From: Desulfobacterales bacterium
GTDB taxonomy: Bacteria > Desulfobacterota > Desulfobacteria > Desulfobacterales > UBA11574
Direction: 5' to 3'
Length of the DNA stretch: 36,873 nt
Assembly (NCBI GenBank): GCA_024641825.1
Contig: JAHECI010000001.1
Span: 1 to 36,873, forward strand
Shown here: in pieces, positions 1 through 9,711 of the stretch
Layout: every line of letters begins with the position of its first letter
Position numbering within the stretch: position 1 is the first letter of the stretch
The notes under the pieces: generated by a model
Told to the model about the DNA's origin: nothing
The model's database searches: none
Seen by the model: only the letters and a program-made list of their open reading frames with translations
Made by a program: the position numbers and the translations under genes

Positions 1-456
1 CTCCAAACCATCAAAGATGGCTTGAAACAAAACCGATGGCCGGGGAGATTGGAGGTTGTATCCTCAGCGCCCCTGATCCTTCTTGACGGCGCCCATAATT
101 TCATCGCTGCCAGAAATCTTGGAAGATACCTGGGTGAGAATTTCTCCCACCGTAATATTACCCTGGTTATCGGTATACTCGACGATAAACCATATAAGGC
201 CATTCTGAAAACCCTGCTTCCCCTTTGCAAAAAGGTCATATTAACCCGTCCGAAAATCGATCGGGCCATGGCCCCGGAAAATCTTCATTCAACTGCAAAG
301 GGATTCATATCAGACATACACATCATACCCGACGTCCATAACGCCATCGCACATGCCATGGAAAACGCATCACCCGAAGACGTTATCTGTATCGCGGGGT
401 CCCTTTACGTGGTCGGCGAAGCAAAAGAGATGTTTGAAAAAAATCCGGTTCCATAA
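1..456 (+). CDS. folC: Folylpolyglutamate synthase / dihydrofolate synthase, C-terminal part (5' truncated by window edge)
   Basis: Frame is open from base 1; contains the FolC C-terminal motif LILLDGAHNFIAARNL and ...VIGILDDKPYKAILKTLLP... Confidence 0.85.
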   Translation, partial: LQTIKDGLKQNRWPGRLEVVSSAPLILLDGAHNFIAARNLGRYLGENFSHRNITLVIGILDDKPYKAILKTLLPLCKKVILTRPKIDRAMAPENLHSTAKGFISDIHIIPDVHNAIAHAMENASPEDVICIAGSLYVVGEAKEMFEKNPVP

Positions 457-536
457 AGGAAAATGAGGCTCTCCGCCGAAAACGGGCAGGGCATTAAAAA
501 TCAAATGGTTTCGCCCGGGGACCGACGTTATCAGGC

Positions 537-565
537 TTGACATATCCGGGCTGATGAAATATTTA
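537..565 (+). promoter_or_regulatory. Putative sigma70-type promoter for the tRNA gene
   Basis: TTGACA (537-542), 17-nt spacer, TATTTA (560-565), about 30 nt upstream of the tRNA 5' end. Confidence 0.55.
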
Positions 566-594
566 TGTGTGTAATAACGGTATAAACGATGCAT

Positions 595-670
595 GCGCCC
601 GTAGCTCAGTGGATAGAGCGTCAGCCTCCGGAGCTGAAAGTCGCTGGTTCGAACCCAGCCGGGCGTACCA
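595..670 (+). tRNA. tRNA-Arg (anticodon CCG), CCA encoded
   Basis: GCGCCCG/CGGGCGT acceptor stem, D-arm GCTC..GAGC, anticodon arm TCAGC-CTCCGGA-GCTGA, T-arm GCTGG-TTCGAAC-CCAGC, 3' ACCA. Confidence 0.95.
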
Positions 671-900
671 GGGCAACTCCATTCAGCCGATTAATTTCTC
701 TTTTTAAAGTCGCGAAGCCCATCGACGATCTTGCTATCAACAGCATTGCGGACCGGCATTTGAAGAATCGCCAAGCAGTGGAAAGATCGATGGGAGCCTA
801 AAAACTCTTTTGTGGGCAATATTGAAAATCTCTATAACAGACCCGGTTAACACCGTTTTTGAGTTCACCTCGCTTGTGTTTTCAACAAAGGAGAACGGTT

Positions 901-1299
901 ATGGCAAATGAGGACAAACCTCTGGGTGCAGACCAAGTCGAAGCGCGTTTATCTGAATTGCTTTCTGAAATGTCTGAAGCTGAAAAAAAAGATTTTTTGG
1001 AAAAATTGGAAGAATGGCAGGCATGCAAACAGGAGGAAAAGCGGAAACACCCCCGGAAACGAATTTCCATTTATTCCGTCTGTTCCGGTTCTGATGCCTA
1101 TTTCAGAGATTACATTCAAAATATAGGTGCCGGTGGTATATTTATCGAGACTCAAACGCCCCTATTCGTCAACCAAGAACTTACAACGACTTTTTTCCTA
1201 CCCGGTTCTAAAGCACCGGTTAAAGCCAAAGGCACGGTGGTCAGGACCGATTCAAAAGGGATTGCCATCGAATTTGATGAACCCCTACCCGACATTTAA
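901..1299 (+). CDS. PilZ domain protein
   Basis: RKHPRKRISIYSV...IQNIGAGGIFIET...GTVVRTDSKGIAIEFDE matches the PilZ pattern (RxxxR, [DN]xSxxG-like); SD GGAG upstream of ATG 901. Confidence 0.8.
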   Translation: MANEDKPLGADQVEARLSELLSEMSEAEKKDFLEKLEEWQACKQEEKRKHPRKRISIYSVCSGSDAYFRDYIQNIGAGGIFIETQTPLFVNQELTTTFFLPGSKAPVKAKGTVVRTDSKGIAIEFDEPLPDI

Positions 1300-1540
1300 T
1301 CCATCCGTTCGAAGCGTATCTGCTTGAACCTGTGTCCCCCATCCATCCCCCACCCCCTGGGAAATCGATTTAAAAGAGCGTGTCGATGGCTGCATTACTT
1401 TTTTACATGACACGGTCTTATGATTTTTTATGGTTATCCCAGGACATAAAACCGTTGATTTTCTTCGGCAATCTGATAAAAGTAAAGAATCCTGGCCCAG
1501 AGAACCAGGTTTTTCAGGACTAAATAAAGAGGCCGACGCC

Positions 1541-2662
1541 ATGAAACTGAGGTTCAATGGACCCACAGACGGCGTGCTGATGATTCGACTTTCCGGGAAT
1601 TGGCAGGTTGGGGAAGATCTCCCGTCTCCAAATGAAGTCAAAAACAGACTGGAGTCGGAAACAGACCTTCAGCGCGTTGCCTTCGACACAAAGGAACTCA
1701 CCCGATGGGACAGCAGTCTTCCCATTTTTCTCCTTAAGATTAAAAACCTGTGTTCCGAGAAAAAGATTTATATGGATAGCGACGGACTTCCTCGGGGTGC
1801 CGAACGCCTTATGGAACTTGCCACAGCTGTCCCCAATGAGAAAGATGCCAGAAGCGTTGGGGAGAATAGAACCTTTTTCTCTCTTGTTGGGACAGAAACG
1901 ATGGATCTTCTAACATCGGCAAAAGAAATGATTGCCTTTATCGGTGAAGCGTTTTTGGCTTTCATCAAATTTCTGTCAGGCAAGGCTCGCTACCGTCGAT
2001 CCGACCTGTTCATGACGATTCAGGGATGCGGGGCCAAGGCGCTTCCGATTGTATCCCTCATAAGTCTTCTGGTCGGTTTAATTCTTGCTTTTGTCGGCGC
2101 CATACAGTTAAAAATGTTCGGTGCCCAGATCTACATCGCCAATCTTGTGGGCATCGCCATGGTCCGGGTGATGGGAGCTGTTATGACCGGCATCATCATG
2201 GCAGGCCGAACAGGGGCTGCCTTTGCCGCTCAGATCGGTACCATGGAGGTGAGCGAAGAAATCGATGCCCTCAAGACCCTCGGCATTTCACCCATGGAGT
2301 TTTTGGTTTTACCGAGGATGCTTGCCCTGGTTCTCATGATGCCGCTTCTCTGCATTTATTCGGACTTAATGGGCATTCTGGGTGGGGGGATCGTCGGCAT
2401 TGGGATGTTGGATTTGAATATGTCCCAGTATTATATCCAGACCAAAGAAGCCATCAGTCTGAATGATTTGTGGATCGGACTTTTTCAAAGCGTCGTCTTT
2501 GGCGTTTTGGTGGCGTTGGCTGGATGTCTCAGAGGAATACAATGTGGACGCAGTGCCTCTGATGTTGGGGATGCAGCCACTTCGGCAGTGGTAACCGGAA
2601 TCGTGAGCATCATCGTGGCAACGGCGACCATAACAATCATATGTAATGTGCTGGGCATATAG
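1541..2662 (+). CDS. mlaE: MlaE-family lipid ABC transporter permease with N-terminal STAS-like domain
   Basis: C-terminal MlaE permease sequence (GRTGAAFAAQIGTMEVSEEIDALKTLGISPMEFLVLPRMLAL); N-terminal ~110 aa STAS-like; followed by MlaF and MlaD. ORF extends upstream to 1430; start chosen at 1541. Confidence 0.9.
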   Translation: MKLRFNGPTDGVLMIRLSGNWQVGEDLPSPNEVKNRLESETDLQRVAFDTKELTRWDSSLPIFLLKIKNLCSEKKIYMDSDGLPRGAERLMELATAVPNEKDARSVGENRTFFSLVGTETMDLLTSAKEMIAFIGEAFLAFIKFLSGKARYRRSDLFMTIQGCGAKALPIVSLISLLVGLILAFVGAIQLKMFGAQIYIANLVGIAMVRVMGAVMTGIIMAGRTGAAFAAQIGTMEVSEEIDALKTLGISPMEFLVLPRMLALVLMMPLLCIYSDLMGILGGGIVGIGMLDLNMSQYYIQTKEAISLNDLWIGLFQSVVFGVLVALAGCLRGIQCGRSASDVGDAATSAVVTGIVSIIVATATITIICNVLGI

Positions 2663-2776
2663 CCCCCATTATCCATGGAAAAAATCAACGCGCTAACCGG
2701 CGAAAACCTGGGCTGACCCGAAATCCCCAGAACCCTGATGCTCACAAACAAAAAAACGATTATTCGAAAAAAATAA

Positions 2777-3568
2777 ATGACACCCCTGCAACAACATACG
2801 ATAAAAACAGATCCATTCATCACGGTCCGGGACCTGACCATGGCATATGGGGACCATGTGATTATGCGGGATCTCAATTTTTCCGTGGGCCGCGGGGATA
2901 TCTTCATTATTATGGGGGGAAGCGGTTGTGGAAAAAGCACACTGATGAAGATTATGCTGGGACTTAAGGTGCCGGCCGGAGGACAGGTTTTCTATGGGGA
3001 CCTGAACTTTTGGGAAGCAGTTCCGGACAACAGAAAACACATTCTTCAGAATATCGGCGTTCTTTACCAATCCGGTGCCCTTTGGAGTTCCATGACCCTG
3101 GCTGAGAATGTAGCGCTTCCAATCGAGGAATATACGGACCTGAGCCCCAATGAGATCCGAGAGTTGGTGTCTTTCAAGCTATCCATGGTCGGCCTTGCAG
3201 GGCATGAAGATTCCTATCCTGCTGAACTCAGCGGGGGCATGCGGAAACGGGCCGGGATTGCACGCGCTATAGCATTGGATCCAGACATTCTGTTTTTTGA
3301 CGAGCCGACGACAGGACTGGATCCGGTGAGTGCGAAGAGACTGGACGACCTCATCCTGGAGCTAAGAAACAGTCTCGGCGCAACGGTGGTGGTGGTAACC
3401 CATGAACTGGCAAGCATCTTTGCCATTGGAAACAATTCAGTATTTCTCGATTCAGACACGCGAACGATGACTGCCGCTGGAAATCCCAAACTGTTGCTTG
3501 AAAATTCCCAGGACCCAAAAATCATCAACTTCCTCACGAGAGGAAAAATGGAGGGACATTTACGTTGA
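2777..3568 (+). CDS. mlaF: MlaF-family lipid ABC transporter ATP-binding protein
   Basis: Walker A GGSGCGKST, signature LSGGMRKRAGIARAI, Walker B ILFFDEPTTGLDP. Confidence 0.93.
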   Translation: MTPLQQHTIKTDPFITVRDLTMAYGDHVIMRDLNFSVGRGDIFIIMGGSGCGKSTLMKIMLGLKVPAGGQVFYGDLNFWEAVPDNRKHILQNIGVLYQSGALWSSMTLAENVALPIEEYTDLSPNEIRELVSFKLSMVGLAGHEDSYPAELSGGMRKRAGIARAIALDPDILFFDEPTTGLDPVSAKRLDDLILELRNSLGATVVVVTHELASIFAIGNNSVFLDSDTRTMTAAGNPKLLLENSQDPKIINFLTRGKMEGHLR

Positions 3569-4554
3569 GCAGGCAAGCCAGTAAAACAGTTATCGGCGGT
3601 TTTGTCGTGAGTGCAGTGGTTCTGGTCGTCATCGGCGTTCTGATTTTTGGATCCGGCAACTATCTAAAGGAACGATACAGATTCATGCTATTTTTTCAAG
3701 ATTCCGTAAAAGGGCTGAGTGTGGGAGCTCCGGTTATTTTTATGGGGGTTAAGATCGGTGAAGTGAAGGACATTAACGTGATAGCAAATCCCTCGGAGTC
3801 ATCTTTTTTAATTCAAGTCCTTATCGAGCTGGCATCCGGTAAAATCAAAAGGTTCAAAACCAAGGAATTAGATAATGCTCAGGAAATATATGAATACTGC
3901 GATCAACTTATAGCGCAGGGGCTTAGGGCCCGGTTGGGATTACAAAGCGTGGTCACCGGCCAGTTGCAGATAGAACTCGATTTTTTCCCTCAAGAAGCGG
4001 CAGTTTTCATGGCAACGAACAAGAAGTGTCAAGAAATACCGACCATTCCGTCCACCTTTGAAAAGCTGACAAAGACATTGGAGAACCTTCCTGTCAAAGA
4101 AATTTTTGACAAGCTGTCGTCTTCGCTGACCCGGATCGATGATCTGTTGAATTCACCGGGGACCACGGAGTTTTTAAAGTCTCTTAAACTCGTCGTCGAG
4201 GATGCAAGAAAGGTTCTGCATGAAGTGGACAAACAGGTTCAACCGATAACGGACAAAATAGGCCATGCCGTAGAAGCATATGAAAAACTCGCCCAAAACT
4301 TGGACCGGAAGGTCGATCCCCTGTTTTCTGAAGTCGATGAAACTGTCAAGGCACTGGCTGAGGCATCGAAGCAAGCGGAAAAGACACTCAGGGCGGTTGA
4401 AAATGTTGCGGGAGATAATTCTGTGGTCACCGTAGAGCTGACGAAAACACTCCGGGAGTTCTCATCTGCGGCAAGATCCATCCGGAACCTGTCCGATTAT
4501 CTTAGCAGACATCCTGAAGCCTTAATCCGGGGTAAAGGTGGGGACAATAGGTGA
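3565..4554 (+). CDS. mlaD: MlaD/MCE-domain substrate-binding protein
   Basis: N-terminal TM followed by MCE domain (FFQDSVKGLSVGAPVIFMGVKIGEV); TTG start overlaps the mlaF stop. Confidence 0.9.
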   Translation: MSRQASKTVIGGFVVSAVVLVVIGVLIFGSGNYLKERYRFMLFFQDSVKGLSVGAPVIFMGVKIGEVKDINVIANPSESSFLIQVLIELASGKIKRFKTKELDNAQEIYEYCDQLIAQGLRARLGLQSVVTGQLQIELDFFPQEAAVFMATNKKCQEIPTIPSTFEKLTKTLENLPVKEIFDKLSSSLTRIDDLLNSPGTTEFLKSLKLVVEDARKVLHEVDKQVQPITDKIGHAVEAYEKLAQNLDRKVDPLFSEVDETVKALAEASKQAEKTLRAVENVAGDNSVVTVELTKTLREFSSAARSIRNLSDYLSRHPEALIRGKGGDNR

Positions 4555-5177
4555 AAAAAATGAAGAAAATCTTTTGGATTCAAACAGCCGTCATTTTAAT
4601 GTGTTCCCTGTCGATTCTTGGCGGATGTTTACCAAAACCCAGCGCACCGACAAAATTGTATATCTTAAGCCCACTGGCACGTCCAGCGGTTGAAACGCAC
4701 GATACGGCCGGTGAAATATTCACGGCCATCGGTGTGGGGCCTGTCCATCTTCCCGAGTATCTGGATCGACCTGAAATCGTGACCCGCATCACTCCCAATG
4801 AACTTAAGCTTGCAGAGCTTGATATTTGGGCGGAACCGTTACAGGTCAATTTTACCCGGGTTCTTGTGGAGAACATATCGAGGATCTTGAGCGCTGAGCC
4901 TGTGGCCGTCTTCCCTTGGGGAGCATCTCCACAGATCGATTTCCAGGTTGATATTGAGGTGGTTCGGCTCGATGGAGACATGGCCGGGGAGGCTTTCCTG
5001 ACCGTACAATGGTCGATTTTAAATTCATCGAACAAATCCATCCTTATTTCGAAAACGTCACAATACACCGAACCGGTTGCCGGAACAGGCTATTCTGCCC
5101 TTGTGGCTGCTCAGAGCCGTATGATAGGGGTTTTAAGCCATGATATTGCTGAAGCGATAAGATCTCTCCATCGGTAG
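4551..5177 (+). CDS. ABC-type transport auxiliary lipoprotein (PqiC/DUF330-like)
   Basis: Lipobox-like SILGGC; TKLYILSPLA...IGVGPVHLPEYLDRPEIVTR...WAEPL typical of the family; overlaps mlaD 3' end. Confidence 0.85.
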   Translation: MKKMKKIFWIQTAVILMCSLSILGGCLPKPSAPTKLYILSPLARPAVETHDTAGEIFTAIGVGPVHLPEYLDRPEIVTRITPNELKLAELDIWAEPLQVNFTRVLVENISRILSAEPVAVFPWGASPQIDFQVDIEVVRLDGDMAGEAFLTVQWSILNSSNKSILISKTSQYTEPVAGTGYSALVAAQSRMIGVLSHDIAEAIRSLHR

Positions 5178-5368
5178 CGTAGAGCATTCCGTCTTGATCG
5201 CCAAAATTTTCCTGTCCATCTGCCTTTGGATGAAGGTTTTCTATGATATATTTTTCTAAATCCTTGAATGATGCGCTTTTAGCTGTTGACTTATTAATTT
5301 TGCTGTTATAACCATCAACCTATAAAGGTTTGTCAAGTTGTAATTAACACGAACATAGGAGGTAAAAG

Positions 5369-5641
5369 ATGACAAAGGCTGAATTGGTCGAAACAATGGC
5401 AAAGGATGCAGACATTTCCAAAGCGGCGGCTGGAGCTGCTTTGGAGTCTTTTATGGCAAATGTTACAAAAGCTTTAAAGAAAAAGGACGGAAAAATTACG
5501 TTGGTAGGTTTTGGCACTTTTACAAAAGTCCGTCGCAAAGCTCGAAAGGGTCGGAATCCTCAAACCGGTGAGCCCATTAAAATTAAGGCAAGAAATGCGG
5601 TAACATTTAAAGCTGGGAAGAAGCTCAAAGACGCGATCTAA
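5369..5641 (+). CDS. hup: HU-family DNA-binding protein
   Basis: 90 aa; MTKAELVETMAKDADISKAAAGAALESF...GFGTFTKVRRKARKGRNPQTGEPIKIKARNAVTFKAGKKLKDAI. Confidence 0.95.
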   Translation: MTKAELVETMAKDADISKAAAGAALESFMANVTKALKKKDGKITLVGFGTFTKVRRKARKGRNPQTGEPIKIKARNAVTFKAGKKLKDAI

Positions 5642-5816
5642 TCTCAATCAGACGATAAGGCTTGACTGTCAATCTATTTTTTCAAAATGCCATAAAGGAT
5701 TCTTATCGGTTTTTTGAAACTCCTTGAAGCTTCGTTGAAACGGTATTCTCACTGTGATCCAACCAGCCACTGTGTACCCTCAACCAAGAATTTTTTGATC
5801 CATTTTAGGTACCCCC

Positions 5817-5848
5817 CGCATTCCCCGGAGCCATCACCGGGGAATGCG
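5817..5848. other. Perfect 12-bp stem hairpin in the hup-ETF-QO intergenic region
   Basis: CGCATTCCCCGG-agccatca-CCGGGGAATGCG; no adjacent T-tract. Confidence 0.7.
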
Positions 5849-6318
5849 ATTCCACTTGCGGTCCCATGCCCTTTTAAAACACGTCATTTTTTTACCCCCC
5901 ACCGTCATCTCCGAAAATTTTTTCCATAAAATGGCGATCTCTTTTTTGCCTCTTCCTTCGGTACAGCAGAGCGACGGTGTGTTTCTCTTGAAAGCCGAAT
6001 GGCTGTCTGAAGGGATTTAGCACGGGGTAGACCGAGCCGAATGAAATTATAATTTAAAACATCCATCGGATTTTTTATTGACGAATGGTTCTTTATAACT
6101 TTGGAACGGCTCGGGCTTACGGGTGCTCGAGCACAAGTTCCAGTCGGTTGGGAAGAGATATACGTCGTCGTGGAGCGTTCTCTCTCTGTTGGGATTCAAA
6201 TATGTTTGCCCTGACGACCTCTGTGGATATGGTTTACAAAAAGCATTTATCGTGATAGGTGAAAATTCCAAAATTCATTTTCTCTTTTAAAAAAACATAA
6301 GAATAGAGGATTTCAGAA

Positions 6319-7992
6319 ATGGATATAGAACGTGAAAAGATCGATTTTGATGTGCTTTTCGTCGGCGGTGGGCCCGCAAATCTTGCCGGAGCCATTCGAT
6401 TGATGCAGCTCGCCCGGGAAAAAAATATAACCCTTGAAGTTGCGCTGGTGGAAAAGGGCGCTGAAATCGGGTCTCATGCATTGAGCGGCGCTGTCCTGAA
6501 TCCCCTGTCGTTAAAGGAGCTAATACCCGATTTTTTGGAAAAAGAATGCCCCATAGAATCGACGGTTAGAGAAGACGAATTCTACTTTCTCACCCGCAAA
6601 AAAACCTATCGACTTCCGATGATTCCCAAATACATGCACAATAAGGGCTTTTTCATTATCAGCCTTTCCAGGTTCACCCGGTGGCTCGGCAGTATTGCCG
6701 AAGATCTCGGGGTTAACATCTTTCCCGGTTTTGCAGGTAAAAAAGTCCTTTACGCGGAAGATCAAAAGACCATCATCGGCGTCCGTACCGGCGACCAGGG
6801 ATTGGACAAGAACGGACAGCCCAAGAGTAACTTTGAGCCGGGTATCGATTTGATGGCCAAGGTGACGGTCTTCGGCGAAGGCGCAAGGGGGAGCCTGACC
6901 CGGGAAATATTGCAAAAACTGAACCTTTCTGCAGGCAAAATGTCCCAAGTGTACGAATCGGGCATCAAAGAAGTAATCCAACTTCCCGAAAACAATTATT
7001 TCACCTCCAGTAGAAGCAACGACATCCACATCTTTGGATATCCCCTGGGTTTGGACACACCCGGCGGCGGTTTTATTTACGAGCTTAAAGACAATCGAGT
7101 GTCTATCGGATTTTTGGTGGGACTCTCCTATGAGGATCCCATGCTGGATCTGTATGAAGAATTCCTAAAATTCAAACAACATCCGTTTGTCGCAGGCATC
7201 ATCCAGGGGGGAAAAGTCCTGGAACAGGGGGCGAGAACGGTGTCCACCGGCGGCTATTTTACCATCCCCAGGATGGCCGTTGACGGCGGGGTATTGGTGG
7301 GCGGCGGTGCAGCCATGCAGAACACACCGGGCTTAAAGGGAGTTCATCTGTCCATGAAGTCAGGAATGCTAGCGGCGGAAGCGATCATAAATGCACTTGA
7401 AAAGCAAACCGTTACACAAGAGGCCCTCGGGCTCTACCATGAATTGTTCGAAAAAAGCTGGGCCAAGAAGGAAATTTACGAAGGAAGAAATTTTGCCCAA
7501 GCCCTTTCAAAACGCGGACCGGCCAAGCTTATCCATCTTGCCGCTCAGTATTTGAGCAACGGCCGGGGCTTTATCGATAAAATGCCCATTGAACCGGACT
7601 ACCAAACACTAAAACCGGTAAAAGCGAGCAACGAGGACGCTCGTGGGGCATCTGAAAAAAATACCATCGACGGCGTTCTGTATGTCGACAAACTTACCGG
7701 GGTCTATTTGTCCAAGACCATGCACAGGGAAGATCAACCCAGCCACATCATCGTTCATGACCGCGATCTTTGCGTCAATGAATGTTTTAAAATCTATGGA
7801 TCTCCATGTACAAGATTCTGCCCGGGCGACGTATATGAAATCGAAATCGATCCAAAGACATCCGCACGGCGACTCAAATTGAACCCGTCCAATTGTCTGC
7901 ACTGCAAAACCTGTGACATTAAGGATCCATACCGAAATATATCATGGACATGTCCGGAAGGGGGAGAAGGACCGGGATATACGGTGCTATAA
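6319..7992 (+). CDS. Electron transfer flavoprotein-ubiquinone oxidoreductase (ETF-QO)
   Basis: FAD motif FVGGGPANLAGAIRL; ...GAEIGSHALSGAVLNP; C-terminal Fe-S motif NCLHCKTCDIKDP and TCPEGGEGPGY. Confidence 0.95.
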   Translation: MDIEREKIDFDVLFVGGGPANLAGAIRLMQLAREKNITLEVALVEKGAEIGSHALSGAVLNPLSLKELIPDFLEKECPIESTVREDEFYFLTRKKTYRLPMIPKYMHNKGFFIISLSRFTRWLGSIAEDLGVNIFPGFAGKKVLYAEDQKTIIGVRTGDQGLDKNGQPKSNFEPGIDLMAKVTVFGEGARGSLTREILQKLNLSAGKMSQVYESGIKEVIQLPENNYFTSSRSNDIHIFGYPLGLDTPGGGFIYELKDNRVSIGFLVGLSYEDPMLDLYEEFLKFKQHPFVAGIIQGGKVLEQGARTVSTGGYFTIPRMAVDGGVLVGGGAAMQNTPGLKGVHLSMKSGMLAAEAIINALEKQTVTQEALGLYHELFEKSWAKKEIYEGRNFAQALSKRGPAKLIHLAAQYLSNGRGFIDKMPIEPDYQTLKPVKASNEDARGASEKNTIDGVLYVDKLTGVYLSKTMHREDQPSHIIVHDRDLCVNECFKIYGSPCTRFCPGDVYEIEIDPKTSARRLKLNPSNCLHCKTCDIKDPYRNISWTCPEGGEGPGYTVL

Positions 7993-9684
7993 TCTTCCTT
8001 TCCTTAAAATAGCGATAAGAAGCCATATCCCCATGATTGCAGCGGTTGAGAACAGAACGATCCCGATCAGAGATATTCCGTAGAACAGGGGCGGAATTTC
8101 AGAAATCACGATAAGGGCCGAACCGATAATCAGAGCGGCAATAATAATTGAGAACGATATTCTGTTGCTGATCCTGTCATGGGTCGCCAGCATGGCATCG
8201 AGTCCCTGGTGTTCCATTTTCAAAGACAGTCTCTGCTGCCGGATCAGCCGGGTAATTTCGAGCATGTCTTTGGGGAACTTCTCGACGAATTGCAGCGTTT
8301 CAGATACCAGCTTTATCAAATCCTCGGCAATTCTTTCAGGGTGGAACCGTGAAAGCTTTATCCGTCTGATGAACGGCGCGGTCTGAGCGATCATGTCAAA
8401 ATCCGGATCGAGAACCAGTGCAACCCCCTCTATGGTCGTCATCGCCTTCATCATCAGGAAGATATCCGGCGCAATCATGAGACGATGGCGGGATATCAAC
8501 TCGAGCAAATGGTTCAGCAGTTTGCCCACTTCGATATTCTTCAGAGGTTTGTAAAGATGCCGCCCCATGAAATCCGTAACATCCCTTTCCAGCTGGCGGA
8601 TATCCGGCTCGTCATCCCAAGATGTCAGCTTCAGGATCACCTGGGTTGTTTTTGTTTCATGCCGGTGGGCCACGCTGTCGATCAAATCGACAAAATTCTC
8701 CCGGGTCTGACGGTCCACAGAGCCGGTCATGCCAAAATCGAGCAGACAGATCACATTGTCAGGAAGTATAAAAATATTCCCGGGATGAGGGTCGGCATGA
8801 AAGAAACCGAAATCGAACACCTGCTTTAAATAAAAGTTTGCACCCCGAACGGTAATGGTCTTCCGGTCCAGTCCGGCCCCTTCCAGCCTGTCGATTTCAG
8901 ATACCTTTATGCCATCGACCAATTCCATGGTAAGAACCCGTTCGGTGGTCATGTCTCGGAAAACTTTGGGGATGTAAGTTGTGGGGTCGTTCAAGAAATG
9001 CCGGGCAAATCTTTCCATGCTGGTGGCTTCAAGGGTGTAATCGATTTCCTTTTCGAGGGTTCTGGCAAATTCTTCGATGATTTTAATCGGTCGGTACAGG
9101 GCGATCTCTTCTATGTTGCGTTCCACCAGCATGGCCAGATGAAGCATGATCTCGAGATCGATTTCTATGATTTTTTTGATGCCGGGCCGCTGAACTTTGA
9201 CGGCCACCGTTTCACCGTCCTTCAATCCGGCCTTGTGAACCTGTCCGATGGACGCCGAGGCAAAAGGGAGTTCATCAAAAAAATCAAAAAGTTCTTCCAG
9301 AGGTGAGCCGAACTCCGTTTCGATGGTCTCCTTGGCCTCGCTGAAAGCAAAGGGCGGCACGTTATCCTGAAGTTTGGAAAGTTCGTTTGTGAAATCAACC
9401 GGAACCAGATCCGGGCGTGTGGAAAGAACCTGTCCCAACTTTACGTAGGTGGGCCCCAGTTCTTCAAAGGCCATTCTCACCCTTTCCGCCCGTGAAAGTT
9501 TTTCAATACGGTTGCGCCGATTTTTGGAAATCAACTGAAGGCCGACTTCGATGTACTGCTCGATTTTCAGCAGTTCAATCAGATCTCCAAAGCCATACTT
9601 GAAAAGAACAGCCAGTATCTGACGATATCGGTTAAGATTTCGGTAGGTTCGGCCTACAACGCCGATCTTTCGTATACTTAGCAT
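7987..9684 (-). CDS. ubiB: ABC1/UbiB/AarF family kinase-like protein
   Basis: RVRMAFEELGPTYVKLGQVLSTRPDLVP; FASASIGQVHKA; FFHADPHPGNIFILPDNVICLLDFGMTG; two C-terminal TM segments. Confidence 0.92.
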   Translation of the reverse strand: MLSIRKIGVVGRTYRNLNRYRQILAVLFKYGFGDLIELLKIEQYIEVGLQLISKNRRNRIEKLSRAERVRMAFEELGPTYVKLGQVLSTRPDLVPVDFTNELSKLQDNVPPFAFSEAKETIETEFGSPLEELFDFFDELPFASASIGQVHKAGLKDGETVAVKVQRPGIKKIIEIDLEIMLHLAMLVERNIEEIALYRPIKIIEEFARTLEKEIDYTLEATSMERFARHFLNDPTTYIPKVFRDMTTERVLTMELVDGIKVSEIDRLEGAGLDRKTITVRGANFYLKQVFDFGFFHADPHPGNIFILPDNVICLLDFGMTGSVDRQTRENFVDLIDSVAHRHETKTTQVILKLTSWDDEPDIRQLERDVTDFMGRHLYKPLKNIEVGKLLNHLLELISRHRLMIAPDIFLMMKAMTTIEGVALVLDPDFDMIAQTAPFIRRIKLSRFHPERIAEDLIKLVSETLQFVEKFPKDMLEITRLIRQQRLSLKMEHQGLDAMLATHDRISNRISFSIIIAALIIGSALIVISEIPPLFYGISLIGIVLFSTAAIMGIWLLIAILRKGRL

Positions 9685-9711
9685 TTAGATAGAATGTCGG
9701 GAAAGGGTGTT

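Noticed and set aside
589-801. 70-aa ORF MHAPVAQWIERQPPELKVAGSNPAGRT...
   Set aside because: Translation of the tRNA-Arg gene; this peptide is a well-known spurious product of tRNA sequence
797-872. Possible degenerate short relative of the hairpin element (CTAAAAACTCTTTTGTGGGCAATATTG ... CGTTTTTGAGTTCACC)
   Set aside because: Only partial similarity to the element ends, lacks the central blocks and convincing flanking repeats; could be chance
5286-5312. Possible hup promoter TTGACT-N15-TATAAC
   Set aside because: Spacer of 15 nt is short and other AT-rich alternatives exist; not specific enough
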